Positions 23,024 to 49,200 of a stretch of DNA of 64,000 nucleotides are shown one piece after another. Below the pieces are notes generated by a model. That model was given only the letters and a program-made list of their open reading frames with translations. It did not search any database and was not told the DNA's origin. Source of the DNA: Paralichthys olivaceus (lineage: Eukaryota > Chordata > Actinopteri > Pleuronectiformes > Paralichthyidae); NCBI RefSeq assembly GCF_024713975.1, contig NC_091107.1, positions 12,079,501 through 12,143,500 of the forward strand. The letters are read 5' to 3'. Within the stretch, counting starts at the first letter, position 1. Each line of letters starts with the position of its first letter. The translations under genes were made by a program, and so were the position numbers.

Positions 23024-23338
23024 CTGATTTAAAGATGTGTAAGATTTAGGTGAAATCGATCTATCAGCAGAAATTGAATATAAATAATCTTGATGTTTCC
23101 ACTAGTGTGATTCATCTAAATCTTATGAAACCTTAGAAAGGGCCTTTTATATTTAGTTTGAATCCTCTAGGTAGACTGCCGTGACTGGACCAACAACACC
23201 TTTTTGAGTCTTTATGACACCTGAAGGCTTCCATAGGTTCTCTCTCATGTTTGGAAGGAGAGGGTGAGGGATTTTCAGCTGTTACATGCAACTTCACCAC
23301 TAGATGTCACTAAATTCTATACAACCTTTAACCTGAGC
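23024..23338 (+). mobile_element. TTAA-flanked MITE, copy 1
   Basis: It starts at 'ttaaagatgtgtaagattta' and ends at 'tctatacaacctttaa'. The interior ('tttatgacacctgaaggctt', 'agagggtgagggattttcag', 'caccactagatgtcactaaa') matches copies at 37397-37772 and 54524-54892. It lies in the gap between the convergent rpl23a and birc2. Confidence 0.7.
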
Positions 23339-23756
23339 CTTATCTCATATGTTCAGAGCATGTGATTCATGTGCCTGTTTTTTCTTTCAGTGCAAACATG
23401 GTTTAACTAGAAGAGCCTTTAACCACACAGGATTAACTGAAGTCATGCTCACTGACTGATAATAGGGCTAATGAATGAACTTTGCATTTGTGTATGTGAC
23501 TGTCCCCTCACTGTAGTTGCTGCCTGTACTTGACACTAAATACATAATGACCATCTCAATGATACTTTATAATAGACAAGTAAAAAACATAAGCCTTACC
23601 ATTGATTGTCTACTTCAGGGCAGCAATAGCAAAACAAATCATTTGATTATTTAGCGATTTTTTCATATGGTTTATTTATTGTGATATTTATGGACAAATG
23701 ATTATGATCTCATATCAACCAGCCCTAACAACAAATACCAGATGTAATATTATATT

Positions 23757-23762
23757 TTATTT
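23757..23762 (-). terminator. birc2 candidate poly(A) signal
   Basis: TTTATT on + reads AATAAA on -, about 170 bp after the birc2 stop. A second candidate lies at 23671-23676. Which is used is not decidable here. Confidence 0.4.
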
Positions 23763-23932
23763 TTGACAAACAGTTTCTAATCATGTAGAAAGTCATTAAT
23801 ATCGCTTACGGTGGATTGGTAAGTCACAAGAGAAGGAAAAAAAAAAAACCTTTCCAGTTAAAAATGTATATTGTATTGCTTTACATTCAATCACATGGTT
23901 GTGACACGAGAACACAGCTAACAGCCTCCTGG

Positions 23933-29247
<5,315 letters not shown>

Positions 29248-31720
29248 TTTTAGATTGAAGTATAGAGATATAAGGAAAAAGTGGTGTCCTTCGAAAGGGA
29301 GAGAGGTTTGAGAAATACCAAGGTCTTGCCCTCACACACATACTCAGTCACACCAAAACAGAAAACAGTATGTGGGAGGTACAACTAAGATGAAAACAGT
29401 AAAACAGAAAGTGTATGCAAGTGTGAAACTTAAGAGCTCCTTGACAGAAGCAAATTATAACTACCAGTGCAGCAACCACCATCATCACACAGCATATTTA
29501 TGTCCTTCAAACATCCTGTTAAGGGATCTGGAACTTGGCCCTACGTTAACTGCAACCCTTGGAGAATACCACCACTCAACATTTAACTGGTCAAACTGCA
29601 TTTATTTTTCAATTACAGGCCCATTGATGTATGTCGAAGTAGTAAGAAAGGTCTAACTATCTTAAAAAGCGTCTTCACACTCAGATCACCCAGGATCCAT
29701 GTACACTTTATTATTCTGTACATTTATTAGAGACAAGTCTGTGATTTTATGTACAAACATTATAAAGTTAATGATAAAGTAAATTAATGTCTCAAACACT
29801 CACATACACACACAGACCAAGGGATACGTGATCTCAAACCCCTCCCCCATCTTGGACACCCCTTTTGTAGGTGTTTAAGCCTCCATTATTGAATATTAAA
29901 AGCCTAATAAGAAAAACTATATCCTCCTTTGATAGAGATAATGGGATCTGCTCTTAAGTTTTCTTGTTTGCAGCACCTGTAGAAATGAAAAAAAAAAAAA
30001 AGATTTTAAAATTAGATCTGCAAAACATATATCAAAACAATCATCAATGTATGAACGATGTAAGTGCTTTTTATTTTATTCTAAACTCCAATGCAACATA
30101 TGTTAAATAAATATGAGCTCATTGGAACAAATATTGGGGAGGAAAATCATATGTATATGAATCGTGAGTAGTGATTCATCAAACAGTAATTTCCCACAGA
30201 AGTACATCCACCAATTATAATTATTTCGATGAATCATCCATTTAATCATCTACGTAGTTCTGTATGACCCAACAGTCCCAAAAGTTTGAAATATTGAAAA
30301 CAGAAGCAGCAAATCCTAACATTTGAGAAGCTGAAAATATTTGACGAAATCACTTGAAAATGACTTGAATGATTTACCAGTTAAATTATTACTCCAGAGA
30401 TTTAGACAGACACTACCATAAAGATGGGAAAGTTACAGGGGGCAGAATTTAAAAGGAGTGGTCAAAACGGAACTAAGAGAGGGCGAGATAACCTGATAGA
30501 TACTGATAGTATGAGTCAAAATACAAAACAATTCAAGATACTACAATTCCCACAATGTGTGCACACTGTCTGAGTGGAAATAACCCTGATGACCTAATCC
30601 GGGTTATTTTCTAAACCTTAGAGGTCTCCTTACAGGAACTCTCAGAGAGAAATCCAAAGCAACAATTAAATGACAGATTAATCATTTCAGTTATTTTTCA
30701 AGCAAAAATACCAAAGACTCAAGTACTGGCTTTGAAAATGAGAATAATTGTTCATTTTTCTAATCTATGATAGTAAAACTCACATTTTGTTTCCTGCTAG
30801 GTAGACTAAATTAGACATTGCATTAAGTTAAAATGGGCTTCAGGGACTAATCATGGGCACTTTTCCCATTTTTAAAACTGTACAACTGATGGATTAATAA
30901 AGGAAATTGAAATGTATTGATAATGGAAATTGTTGTTTGAAGCCTTGAAGTCCTATGATGGACTAAAATACGTTTTTCTTACACTTGATACATTAATTAC
31001 ATCACATAAATAAGTTGAATATATGATAAATAATGTGAATCAAAACAATGAAAGCCCCTCTCTAAAGAAGGAGGGCCTGGGCAGAGCTGATGTTCCACTT
31101 CAGGTTTTACAGATTTATAACAAAACCCAAGTTAATCCAAGTCTGTAGACACATGTGGAGCAAAGCTGGCAGTCCAACCTGGACATTTGCTGGAATTCCC
31201 CCTTAAACAAAAAGTGCCAAACAATGTCTCCATCGATCTTTCAGTCGATCATTTCAGAATTACAGCAGCTCAAATCGACAGGGTCTGTCGTAAATTACAG
31301 ATGTTTCCGCCAGTGGTAGATTGGTACTTTCCTCTGGGGTATTCACCTAACTCTTCCTGTTTCTGCTCTGATTACATTTAGGTGGGATTTAGCTTTAGCA
31401 GCTAACGTTAACCGTGTCGTAGATCTATTTCACTTTAAACACGAGGTCCGGCACTGAGTCAAATACTCATATATCGTGTAATGTGACATCTGAGCCCGTA
31501 TAAACCAGTTTTGATTATTCTAGCTGACGTTAGCATCAGCTTAGCGTTAGCAGACGCTAGCAAAACAGAGGCGGAGAAAAGGCTGCTAACGCCTAAAACA
31601 GCGAAACGAAACTTTGCTAATGCTGAGCTGCGCGTCAACACGGGGGAAACGAAACCGACCAACAGTCAGGTTCAACACAGTGTCATGTAATGTCTCTTCA
31701 CCTCTGAGAAGCGCCTCACT
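29248..31720. other. birc2 5' intron
   Basis: Probable intron between the noncoding first exon (31812-31724) and the exon holding the ATG. On the - strand a fitting acceptor (cctttcgaag) ends at 29289, so the second exon probably begins at 29288. AT-rich; no exon or structured RNA was recognised. Confidence 0.45.
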
Positions 31721-31723
31721 CAC

Positions 31724-31812
31724 CGTTTCCTGGTCAAGACGCTGCGGAAAGTCCCGGTGACAGGCGAGGCTCCGCGGCACAGACAGCGAGGGGCAGCACC
31801 AGCTACTTCCGG
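31724..31812 (-). promoter_or_regulatory. birc2 noncoding first exon and ETS-type initiator
   Basis: On the - strand the ETS-family motif CCGGAAGT (31812-31805) starts a CpG-rich stretch. That stretch ends in a strong donor AAACG/gtgagt at 31724/31723. Such CCGGAAGT sites often overlap start sites of housekeeping genes. The exon has no ATG-led frame and points toward birc2. No other gene on this strand is available nearby, so assignment to birc2 is by inference. Confidence 0.55.
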
Positions 31813-31829
31813 TTGTGAAGAGGGGAAAC

Positions 31830-33190
31830 AGATAATTCACCTGGTTAGAGATCCTTCAGCTAAAGACCCACACAGACTTTATATGAGTCAGCGTTTTAAT
31901 ATGACTTCTTCCGGACAGCTGAGCTATAAAAAGTCTTTACTGCAGTCAGTCAAAAGTTCTGGAAAAACAACAACATACTGTCAGAGAATGAAGATCATCA
32001 GCGACCCTGCCCCTGTTGTCACTTTTAATAGATATATGTGTGAGAGCACATCTCCAATGAACATACAATGTAAAGACACATTTCTGATTCATTATAACAT
32101 AGATCTATCTCTGATGACTACATATACACAACACATGATCCTGTCTCAACCAATTCAACAACAATATTGTGTTACAACTTCAAAATAACAGTACAGGGAA
32201 TAAACGAGGAGAGGACACTTACTTGTGGAGGCCTTGTTGAAGACAAGTCAGAAGGTTACAGAAACCAAGAGCTGTCATTTAAACAGATTAGTTTGGTATT
32301 TCCACTCACTTCCTCTGCAAACTCCGCCTATACTTTGTGGTACAACCTCCAGCTTACCTCACTTTTAAATCATGTTTATTTTCAAAAAGTGGTTACCATG
32401 GTTATCTCCTTGACTCTTTTCATGTGAAGTAGCTGCATTTAATTCCCTCAAGGCTAATAATAAGAATGATAATAATAAGCTTTATTTTATATAACACCTT
32501 TCAAACACAGTTACAAGAATTACAAAAATGAAAAATTTAAGGCAAGCAATAGGAAACAGTTAAACAATCATTAAAAACCTATAATTAGTGTTAAGACTGC
32601 TCTAAAGTATTAACATATGGGTCAAAAATTCCTTAGAGTGTAAACAGTAAGACATATTTATTAAGTGACTCAATCCTACTTCAAATATAAAAGTTATTTA
32701 TTACATTTGCTTGAGGACTAGCCAATCAATCACAGATATTTTTTGACCCTACATTGACTATATTTTACTCATATGGTTAAAATGTACTTTAAAATGTGTT
32801 TTAACCGTAGACTGTATATAAAAATGTTTTAAATTCTTTAAATTTGTAATTGTACCCAATGTACTTTCTGTTTTTAGGTCAGTGAAGCACTTTTGTAGAT
32901 GTGTTTTTTGAAAAGTGCTATATGGAGTTTATTCCATTATTATTCCATTATTATTTTAATAATAATAATAATAATTTACTTTATTTACATAAACTGGCAA
33001 CCCTGCACTCAAACAAACTGATGTATGGAGAGGGTTGTTGTGAAAAGTGCACTTTATAAAATAATGGATCATTATTGAAGTATTCTAAAGAAGATCTAAA
33101 GACACATATTCATATAACTGCTTTGAAATAAAGTTAAACTTTTGGTATGGTTTTATATAACACTTAAACATGAATAGCAATGACTACAGG
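31830..33190. other. intergenic, birc2 5' flank to yap1 3' end
   Basis: No exon seen. A decayed retroposon-like tail (aataataagctttattttatataacacctttc) lies near 32470-32510, and the dispersed motif 'cgtagactgtatataaa' near 32808-32824. Also present is an (AAT)n run near 32957-32977. These are repeat remnants. Confidence 0.45.
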
Positions 33191-33199
33191 TCAAGTGTA

Positions 33200-36168
33200 T
33201 TTGAAAGTTTATTAAACAGAAACGTCTTTAAAATGATTACAGTGAGAGTATTTTATATAAAGCACATGCATAAAAAGGTACAAAACAAGTGTGATTGCCT
33301 CCAAACTCTCTGTAAATAAGATAATAAACATTATATGGACCATACATAGCGTCATAGTGTCATGCATGCTAAGATAAATAATAGGCTAGGTAGTGTGTTG
33401 CATTATGTGTATGAGCCCATGGAACTTTAATTTAGAAAAAAATTACAAAAAAGATGACATGGCTCTTTGTTTGGGGAGGCTATGAATTCATTCTTTACCT
33501 CTATATACTGTGTGTATATATATATAAAAAGGAAGCTGGTTAGAAGAAATGATCTCACCAGTAATAAAACAGCTTCAAATTCAGATAAAATATAAACACA
33601 CTGCAGAAAAAAACAGATTATGGTCTGTATTTATGTAGACCATGTACTTATTAATATTATATAGTTTAAAAGTGGAGAATTACAGAGCTCTCCCATATTG
33701 ATAGTTGCCCTCTGTATTACAGATAGCACTTGTTGTTAGAGCAAAATATAACAAGAACACAGCATTCACAATTAGTACTTTGTGTTTCTGAGGAGGCAGA
33801 GCAGGGCCCTTGACTCATGGGGCCCTGACGCCCTTTTTTAAGGCACAATATTTTTTGTCTCTCCCACTAAAAACAACGCTCAGCAATGGAGGAAACTTGA
33901 GCCAAGACAGATTCTTTAAGAGCAGGATGATGATGATGTTTGGTATATGAGCAGGATGATGATGATTGGTATATGTGGCATCTATGGTGAGTTATCATGA
34001 ATATTAATATTGAATATACACAAGGAAACCAAGAAGATAGCTGAAAACCTATGTTTAGTGGAGAAAAGATGTGTGGCATGTCTTAATTTTGATGGACCTT
34101 GAGATGAATATGCATCTCGCTGTCTCCTCAGAGTAAGAAACAAATTATTAAGACAGTGATCATAAAAACTGCACTTTTTATATCAGAGTTACATTATCAT
34201 TGTTTGGTAATGCAATTAAGACTCTTCAAATCAATCTGCACCCAAATTGCTTCACTACATTAGAGTGTACAGCCCAAAAAATAATGCAGACTTGATGCTC
34301 ACTATTAATGATTACTTCACTTAAGCAAATTTCAAGGGTCTGTTAATTCATTTAGGAAATTATGGGAAACAAAGATCCCTAAACTTTGGAAAAAAATGCA
34401 TTTGAATATCTAAATCTTTACTCCACTCAGCCCCAAAACAATCAGCAATGCTATCAAGTGCCGATGATTTGTAAGTTACAAAGCTAAAACGAAAACTTTG
34501 AATGGTTTTATGTCATTCTCTGGGAGACAGGAAGTCTGACTGTATCAAATCATTGGTGGAAAAAGTGGGAAAAGGGAATAAAATGAAAACCAAGCATCCA
34601 GGCCATTATGAAAATGATATGGCGCCATTTCTAAAACATGGGGTGGACATAATAATATTACAACTGTACAATATAATGCAACCCGATAAAACAATTCTCC
34701 AATAAATACTACCTTTGTGAAGCTTATATTCAATGATTGAGTGGGCAAAACAACCAGAACACTGAGCAGTAAAATGCAAACCAATACAAACACCTTAAAT
34801 CCAGCATTAACAAAATCTGGATATTAGTAACTTCAAGGACGGGGATTGTTTTGGTGCAGATGCAGGCGATTATTCTAAAGAACAAACAAACACTTGAATA
34901 TAAGAAAACTAACCAGAGGGTAAAAATAGCTATTTCACACAGCATACACTATATATTGTTTCTAATGAGTGTGGCTACTGTTGAAGTTGTCTACAAACTA
35001 AATTGATCACAAGACCAGATGTGTTGGGATTACAGTTCCCTAGGGGAAACCCTGTATTGTGTTGGGTTACTTTATACTGACCATGTGTTCAGTGACAGGA
35101 GACGTCAACAATACATTCCAGTGGTACCGTCTACCACGAGACACAAGAGATACAGACACACTCATTTTAGTTTCAATGTGGAGTTCCTCAACACAGCCTT
35201 TACTTCTCTAAGTGCTTTGATTAGTTAGGAATGAGGCTTTTACTGTGACAAAAGACAAAGCTTATTCTCCTGAACTTTATTTTGAAAGAGATATTAGTGG
35301 AAGATATTACAATCATGGTTGTGAGCAGCCCCCAAATACTTCAACACTGTCTTATAAATGACTCGACTTAAGAATGTTAAGTCATTTATTTAATACCTTT
35401 TTTGGATTGTGAGCACAAGGGTGCGTCCTCTCCCTCCCCATGTTTCTGTGTCATAATAGTGCGTCTCTTTGAGCAGATCTTTATGGTTTTGTGGAACCAA
35501 TGTAGTGTTAAATAGTGTCGATTCTTTGATTCGTCTCTTGCTCTGCTTTTTTCTGACGACTGTGAGCATGTGCATTGAAATCATTGATCGCAGGCTGTGT
35601 AGAGGTAGTAGCACTACTGCAGATGCTGGGTTTTTGTCCCACAGGCTTCTATGTAATAAGAGTTAAATGTAGCGCTATTTTTCGGTTACACTTAAATAAA
35701 TATCTTTTACATGTCTTCTTTGCATTTCTGTAACTTTTGCATGCAGAGTTTTTTTTTAAACTTGACATTGTTTGTAAAACTTTGCTGGAAAAACTATTAC
35801 CCATGTGGGGATAATAAAACCTCTGCTTCCTAAAATTAGCTACTTCACGAGAGATGTGAGGAGCTTCAACTGAGGCCAATAACTAAAAATAAAGGAGTGT
35901 CGTGAAAATTCTGATGCTCCGTCATGCACTTCAGTAAAACCAGGCCCAAAAAAAGAGGAAAACACTGCAGCTTACCACCTTCTGTGAGAGTCAGGTTTTT
36001 ATATTCCTCTGGGTGAGTAGGGTTAGGTTTCCATCACACAACTGTAGCGTTTTCTCTCAGTAATCTTGTTCTGTACCACTTCTGAAGCAAAAAAAAGATC
36101 CTCCAAAGTTCTCAGTCATGTTGTGAACATCTGACGTCAGACCACACGGCGGCGGCGGCTGGGTGTGT
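33200..36168 (-). other. probable long yap1 3' UTR
   Basis: No coding exon lies between the yap1 stop (36169) and about 33.2 kb. YAP1 mRNAs usually have long 3' UTRs. On the - strand an AATAAA occurs near 33211-33216 (+ strand 'tttattaaac'), a plausible end. The extent is inferred only. Confidence 0.35.
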
Positions 36169-44370
<8,202 letters not shown>

Positions 44371-44377
44371 ACACTAA

Positions 44378-44795
44378 CCTCTGCACAGGACAACACAGCA
44401 CAATACCCGGAGAGCAAGTTTTTTATTCATATTTTTATATTCTGAGGTTCTGAAAAATGTTTATTCACCCACCAGACTCTACTGCACAGGACAATACCCG
44501 GAGAAGAAGTTGTTTATTAGTGTTTTTATATTCACAGGCTCCGGAAAATGTCCACTCACCCACCAGCCTTCATTGCACAGGACAATACCCAGAGAACAAT
44601 TTTTTTATTTGAGTTTTTATGTTCACTGGCCCCGGAAAATGTTCTGCCCTCTCACCAGCCACCACAGAATATTACCCGGATAACAAGTTGCTGATCAGTT
44701 TTTGTTTTCACCAGCCTTCACTGCACAGGACAATACCAGGAGAAGTTGTTGTTTACAAGTGTTTTTATAATTCAATAGCACAGAGCAGTTTCCAT
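44378..44795. repeat. degenerate ~92-bp tandem repeat upstream of yap1
   Basis: About five units start with 'ctgcacaggacaatacccgg', at about 44381, 44481, 44572, 44660 (decayed) and 44719. Each continues with 'aagttgtttattagtgtttt', 'ggctccggaaaatg' and 'cacccaccagccttca'. The units differ by substitutions and short gaps. Confidence 0.82.
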
Positions 44796-45139
44796 TTTAA
44801 GGCCTTTTCTCCTGCTGAAGTTAAAAGGAGGAAACCTGAGACTTTCTGTGCGTTCATGCAGAGTGAGATATAATCGGAAAAAGTAGTTTTCCGTCTGGGA
44901 AAATTCACATGCATGCCACCATAACAGCTCGGAAAGTGGGAGAAATTGTTGGTTCAGGAGTTGCTGACATCATCACATATAAACCAATCAACAAAATTTT
45001 ACAATCAGCTCTAAATCAAAGCAGCATTTTATGCGAACTTGTCAAATGTTTGTTTTGCTCACTTTCAAACTGCATCTCCATCTCTCACAAGCACCTAACC
45101 ACTTTTTATTCAATACAGACGATATTATGATTTACGTGA

Positions 45140-45475
45140 ATATACGTTTCAAATTATTTAGTCAAGCTTTATTTCAGACTCAGATCCATATCACTGTAAA
45201 AAAAAAATAACATAACAGTAAGAAAAAATTACTAGACAACACACAATATTGAAAAAAATCATCATACTTTACAACTACACAGGGATTAAAAACATAAACA
45301 TATGTAAGTTCCAGTGTTTTCAAAAACGAGATAGTGTAGGTGTATAAAAAGTACATACAGCATTTATTATTTATTTTTTTATTCTCTTGCTTTTTTAAAT
45401 ATTTTTTATTCTCTTGTCTACCTTATTGAACAGAATTTCCCTGGTGTGTGGATCAGTAAAGTTTTATCTTACTGC
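45140..45475. repeat. retroposon-like tails
   Basis: 'agtcaagctttatttcagac' near 45161 and 'gaatttccctggtgtgtgga' followed by 'tcagtaaagttttatctt' near 45433-45471. Both are the style of teleost LINE/SINE 3' ends, in opposite orientations. Confidence 0.45.
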
Positions 45476-45496
45476 CCATCGGAAAGAGGTGTCAAG

Positions 45497-45833
45497 GTAC
45501 ACACCTGGTATCAACATGTGGTTTTTGTGATCTGATCACAAGTGAACAGCTTTAAGTACAGGTGTGAACACACTCATATCGCACATAGATCCGATCACAC
45601 CAGACCACATTCTCTAAGCAGTGTGAACGTAAGTCCGTCCTGGGCCACATATCAAGGACCTCCTCCTCAGCTGACGTCCTCTAACCTGCTGCAGTTTCAC
45701 ATTGAGTCGAATGTTTTCTCTCCTGACTTGTCTCTCTACCTCTGTCTTGCTAGCTCGTGCTGACACATACACACACATAGCTGTCCACTTGTGATCAGAT
45801 CACAAAACCTACATGTTAATACCATGTGTGTAC
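45497..45833. mobile_element. 337-bp MITE with long inverted ends
   Basis: The left end runs gtacacacctggtatcaaca then 'tgtgatctgatcacaagtg'. The right end is its near-perfect reverse complement ('cacttgtgatcagatcacaa' ... 'accatgtgtgtac'). About 48 bp are inverted with few mismatches. No open frame of note. GTAC stands at both outer edges. It lies between yap1 and angptl5. Confidence 0.78.
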
Positions 45834-45983
45834 GGGCCTCATTTAGTCATCGTCCATGTTTTAAACACAGTTTGACTTCAGAGCACACAAACTAACAACA
45901 ACTCGGGGAGATGGGACCTTCTGAGGAGCACGTTAATGTTTCTTCTGTCTCTGGGCCTGAGTCAGGCCTTCAGCATTTGGAGG

Positions 45984-46047
45984 AGGTGGGGGCGGGGGAT
46001 GGGGGGTGGTGGTGGGGGATGGGGGTGGGGGTGGGGGTGGGGGGGTT
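45984..46047 (+). other. G-rich tract with quadruplex potential
   Basis: Many G-runs of three to seven separated by one to three bases (gggggcgggggatgggggg ... gggggtgggggtggggggg). The pattern satisfies the usual G3+N1-7 rule several times over. Confidence 0.8.
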
Positions 46048-46049
46048 AT

Positions 46050-49000
46050 TGGGAAGTTGCATTAAGAAAACATCCGCCCCTGGTGTGGCCAACCCCAGCC
46101 GCAGTGTCCCGCCCTCTTGTGGAAAACATGTGCAACGACGAGCCAGAACTCAGCTGGCCCACAAATTGAATTCAAGAATATAATTCTGTTTCTACCTTGT
46201 GTATCCAAAGACTCCTTCAGTTATTTCTAATCATCATAATTCACCAGAGTTTGTATATTAGACTTATATTAGACTATATATATATATATATATATAAATT
46301 AACCCTAACGGACATGGAGACTAAAAATAATAAACCAATATTTATTGATGGATGTTAGCTCTAAATAAATGGTAGATTTTGTGATTTTAAAGGGAAGTAA
46401 ATTTTTGTGCAATTTGTAGACAATTTGAAAACAATTGCTTGGCTGTGGCTCAGGGGTCAATAGGGTCATCCAATCCCCTCCAGTTGAGAAAACTACGAAA
46501 ACCCCAAATTTTCCTATATGAATAATGTGTGCAAAATAAGCACCAATGCATAAGTGGTGTATGAATGCAACTTGTTCTGTACTTGTCCATTTAGTCTATT
46601 TGGTTGATAAACAGACTACCACTGTGCATGATTTAAAACATTGTTCAACACAAGACATCATTTGAATGAGTATTTCCCATTGAAAACAGCACAATGCTAA
46701 AATTCAGAGTTGCGATAAGCTGACACTCTATAAGTATGAACTCATACGTTCCAACTTTCTCATACTCACTTATATCAATGTCTGTTTGGTCATGTGTATT
46801 TAAAGCTTTAGAGTATATCTCAAATTTAAAGCTACGTTTTCAGGGGCTTTAACATAAAGGGTAAAATGTGAAAAGTTTGCCAATTATAATTCCCATGACA
46901 TTCTGGGGCAGCATGTAAACAGGATTGAATGAATGAATCTTAATGTTGCTTTATGTTTCCTTTTACTGTCAAAAAAGACTTTTAACAAACATTTGGATAT
47001 TCTGAGGTCAAAAAAGAAAGTTTCATTCCTACCTGTTAGCAACAAAGAGAGGATGACAACACAGTGGTTTAACAAACCAGTCTATGCTGGTTAGTTTTGG
47101 ATTCCCCCTGAAAAGTTTGTTTAATCACCAAATTTTTACACACATTTTTTTTATGCACCATGGCATAAAGCAAAGGTCAATGCGTAACATATATAAATGT
47201 AATACACACCAGTGAGCATTAGATGGCACTATCTTACCTTAACGCCTGCAGCATTTTGTTTATTGTTACTGTCATAGTGATGTAAAGTAGGCCCACAAAG
47301 ACAGTCCAGCAGCAGATGAGGGTTTATTCTGTCTGCAGGGTTTAATCTGTGTTCAACAAAATCATATCCACTCTGTTTTCAACCAGAGGATGGTGCCCGT
47401 TCATAACACAAACAAAGCCAAATTGATTTCAATTTTAAATATTGGTTTGGGAGGTCAGGACTCAGCTGTACAGAGCCTATTGGACAGAGCTGTGTCATGA
47501 TTAATACAATAATACTGAGTGATGGTCAGAGAAAAACCAAGGGATTGAGGTAGTGTTCAGTTATATATCTAATATTTGATATTTTTTGAATTAGCATTAT
47601 CACCCTATTAAATGTTTCTTTTACTGAGTCAACTTTATATTCAGATACAGGCAGCTCTCATTTTGTTAATCAACCAGCACAGGTTGAGTTTGTATTTAGG
47701 TATATTAAAAATTTTTCACAGTACATAAAAATGTATATTTCATCTTAACTTCCACTATCTTTAAGTTAAGTAAATATTTTTTTCTCTCTGTGGGTTTTCA
47801 TGCTGCTGGTCCATCAGTTGGGTCAGATGTGTTTCTGTTGTGGTTCTGTTTGCACCCTGCCCACCCACCCACCAACACACGAGTTACATACCAAAAAACA
47901 CATGATGAAATGATTATGATATTTTAGAAATAAAGAAAAATACACAAAATTAAATAAAACAAAAAATCCCTCCATATGTTAATACTGCTTTGAAAGAACC
48001 CTTTGATTTTATATTAGCTTTAGGAAACATGTAACATTTTTGACCCTGTGAGAAAAGGGCGGAGAAGCATGTTGACTCAAACATCTCGTATAAGGAGTGA
48101 AAGCTATGACAACAGAAAGTTCAGGATTTTTTGGATAGAGTGCACAAACTGAATCAAGTTCAAATTGGACTTCAAACATCTCAGTGAAAGCTTTGAAAAC
48201 ACCAAAAAGTGGAGAGATGCAGACACAGTTAGAACAAGTGCACTTGTTCAGTAGGTCAGTTGAACATTCAGAGAAATAATTGTTTTGGGGTTTTTAGTTA
48301 CTTAGTTCACGTGGCATTGTCTTCTCTCATTTTTGTGGGTAAATAAAATTCCCAAACCCTGAGTTGTGCGTCTTGTTGCTTAGTCCATAAAACATAAAAA
48401 ACAACCAGTTGTGGTTTTTAAAATTGTTTAATAGCTCGAACCCTTACAAAGACACAAGGGGAGCATTTGATTAACAGACTGAATATTCTCAATATGTGGC
48501 TTGTTCATATATGATGTGTCATTCATCTGCATAGGTGGCTTTACCAGGGCATGTAACATGGGACAGATGTGGGGGCCCCAGGGCACCAGGCTTTTCACAT
48601 TCCTCTCTCTCTGACTGTGGCTGTAAACTCACACAGGTTCAGAACAACAGCCAATCTTTTCTTTGGCACAAGCGGCACAGTTTTCCAAGGAAGCAACAGG
48701 CTGACTGTCTCCAGCTGGACCCCTGACTGGAATGTGCTGTCGCTCTCCATTGCTTTCACACTTTCTTCACCTCTTAACTGCCCAGTTAACTGGACTAATT
48801 GGTCTGACCCTCCAGGAGACTGTTTTCAGATGTATGAGTCAGTGGTCAGAGAGAGAGAGAGCGGGAAAGGAGAGAGGTGTAACAGGGAGGAAATATGAGC
48901 AGAGAAGCAGAGACACCCTACCTTCAGCTGCAGCTCTCACGCAAAGACAAGCCGAGAGAAAGTTTTCCTGCATTAAAGCAAGCTGCCCACTTCCCCTCTT

Positions 49001-49200
49001 TCCACATCTGTTTCTCATGCGGCTGGCAGGATATAACCTGTAAAACACAGACGGCTGGTAAAAGAAACAATGAGGGGGAAGGTAATCACACCTCACCACA
49101 AACCCGGAATAAGCACATTCAGCTACTTGTCAGAAACATCCAGACTTTTATCACCGGCTCTTTTACGAATCTGACCTCATCTCACAGAGCATGTTGTCAT
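46050..49200. other. intergenic between yap1 and angptl5
   Basis: Mostly AT-rich with an AT palindrome near 46276-46296. No exon of CFAP300 or CEP126, the genes found here in human, was recognised. A GA-rich purine stretch near 48845-48900 and 49208-49270 precedes angptl5. Confidence 0.45.

Noticed and set aside
44378-44795. CRISPR-like reading of the ~92-bp repeats
   Set aside because: The units are direct tandem copies without unique spacers, and the DNA is vertebrate.
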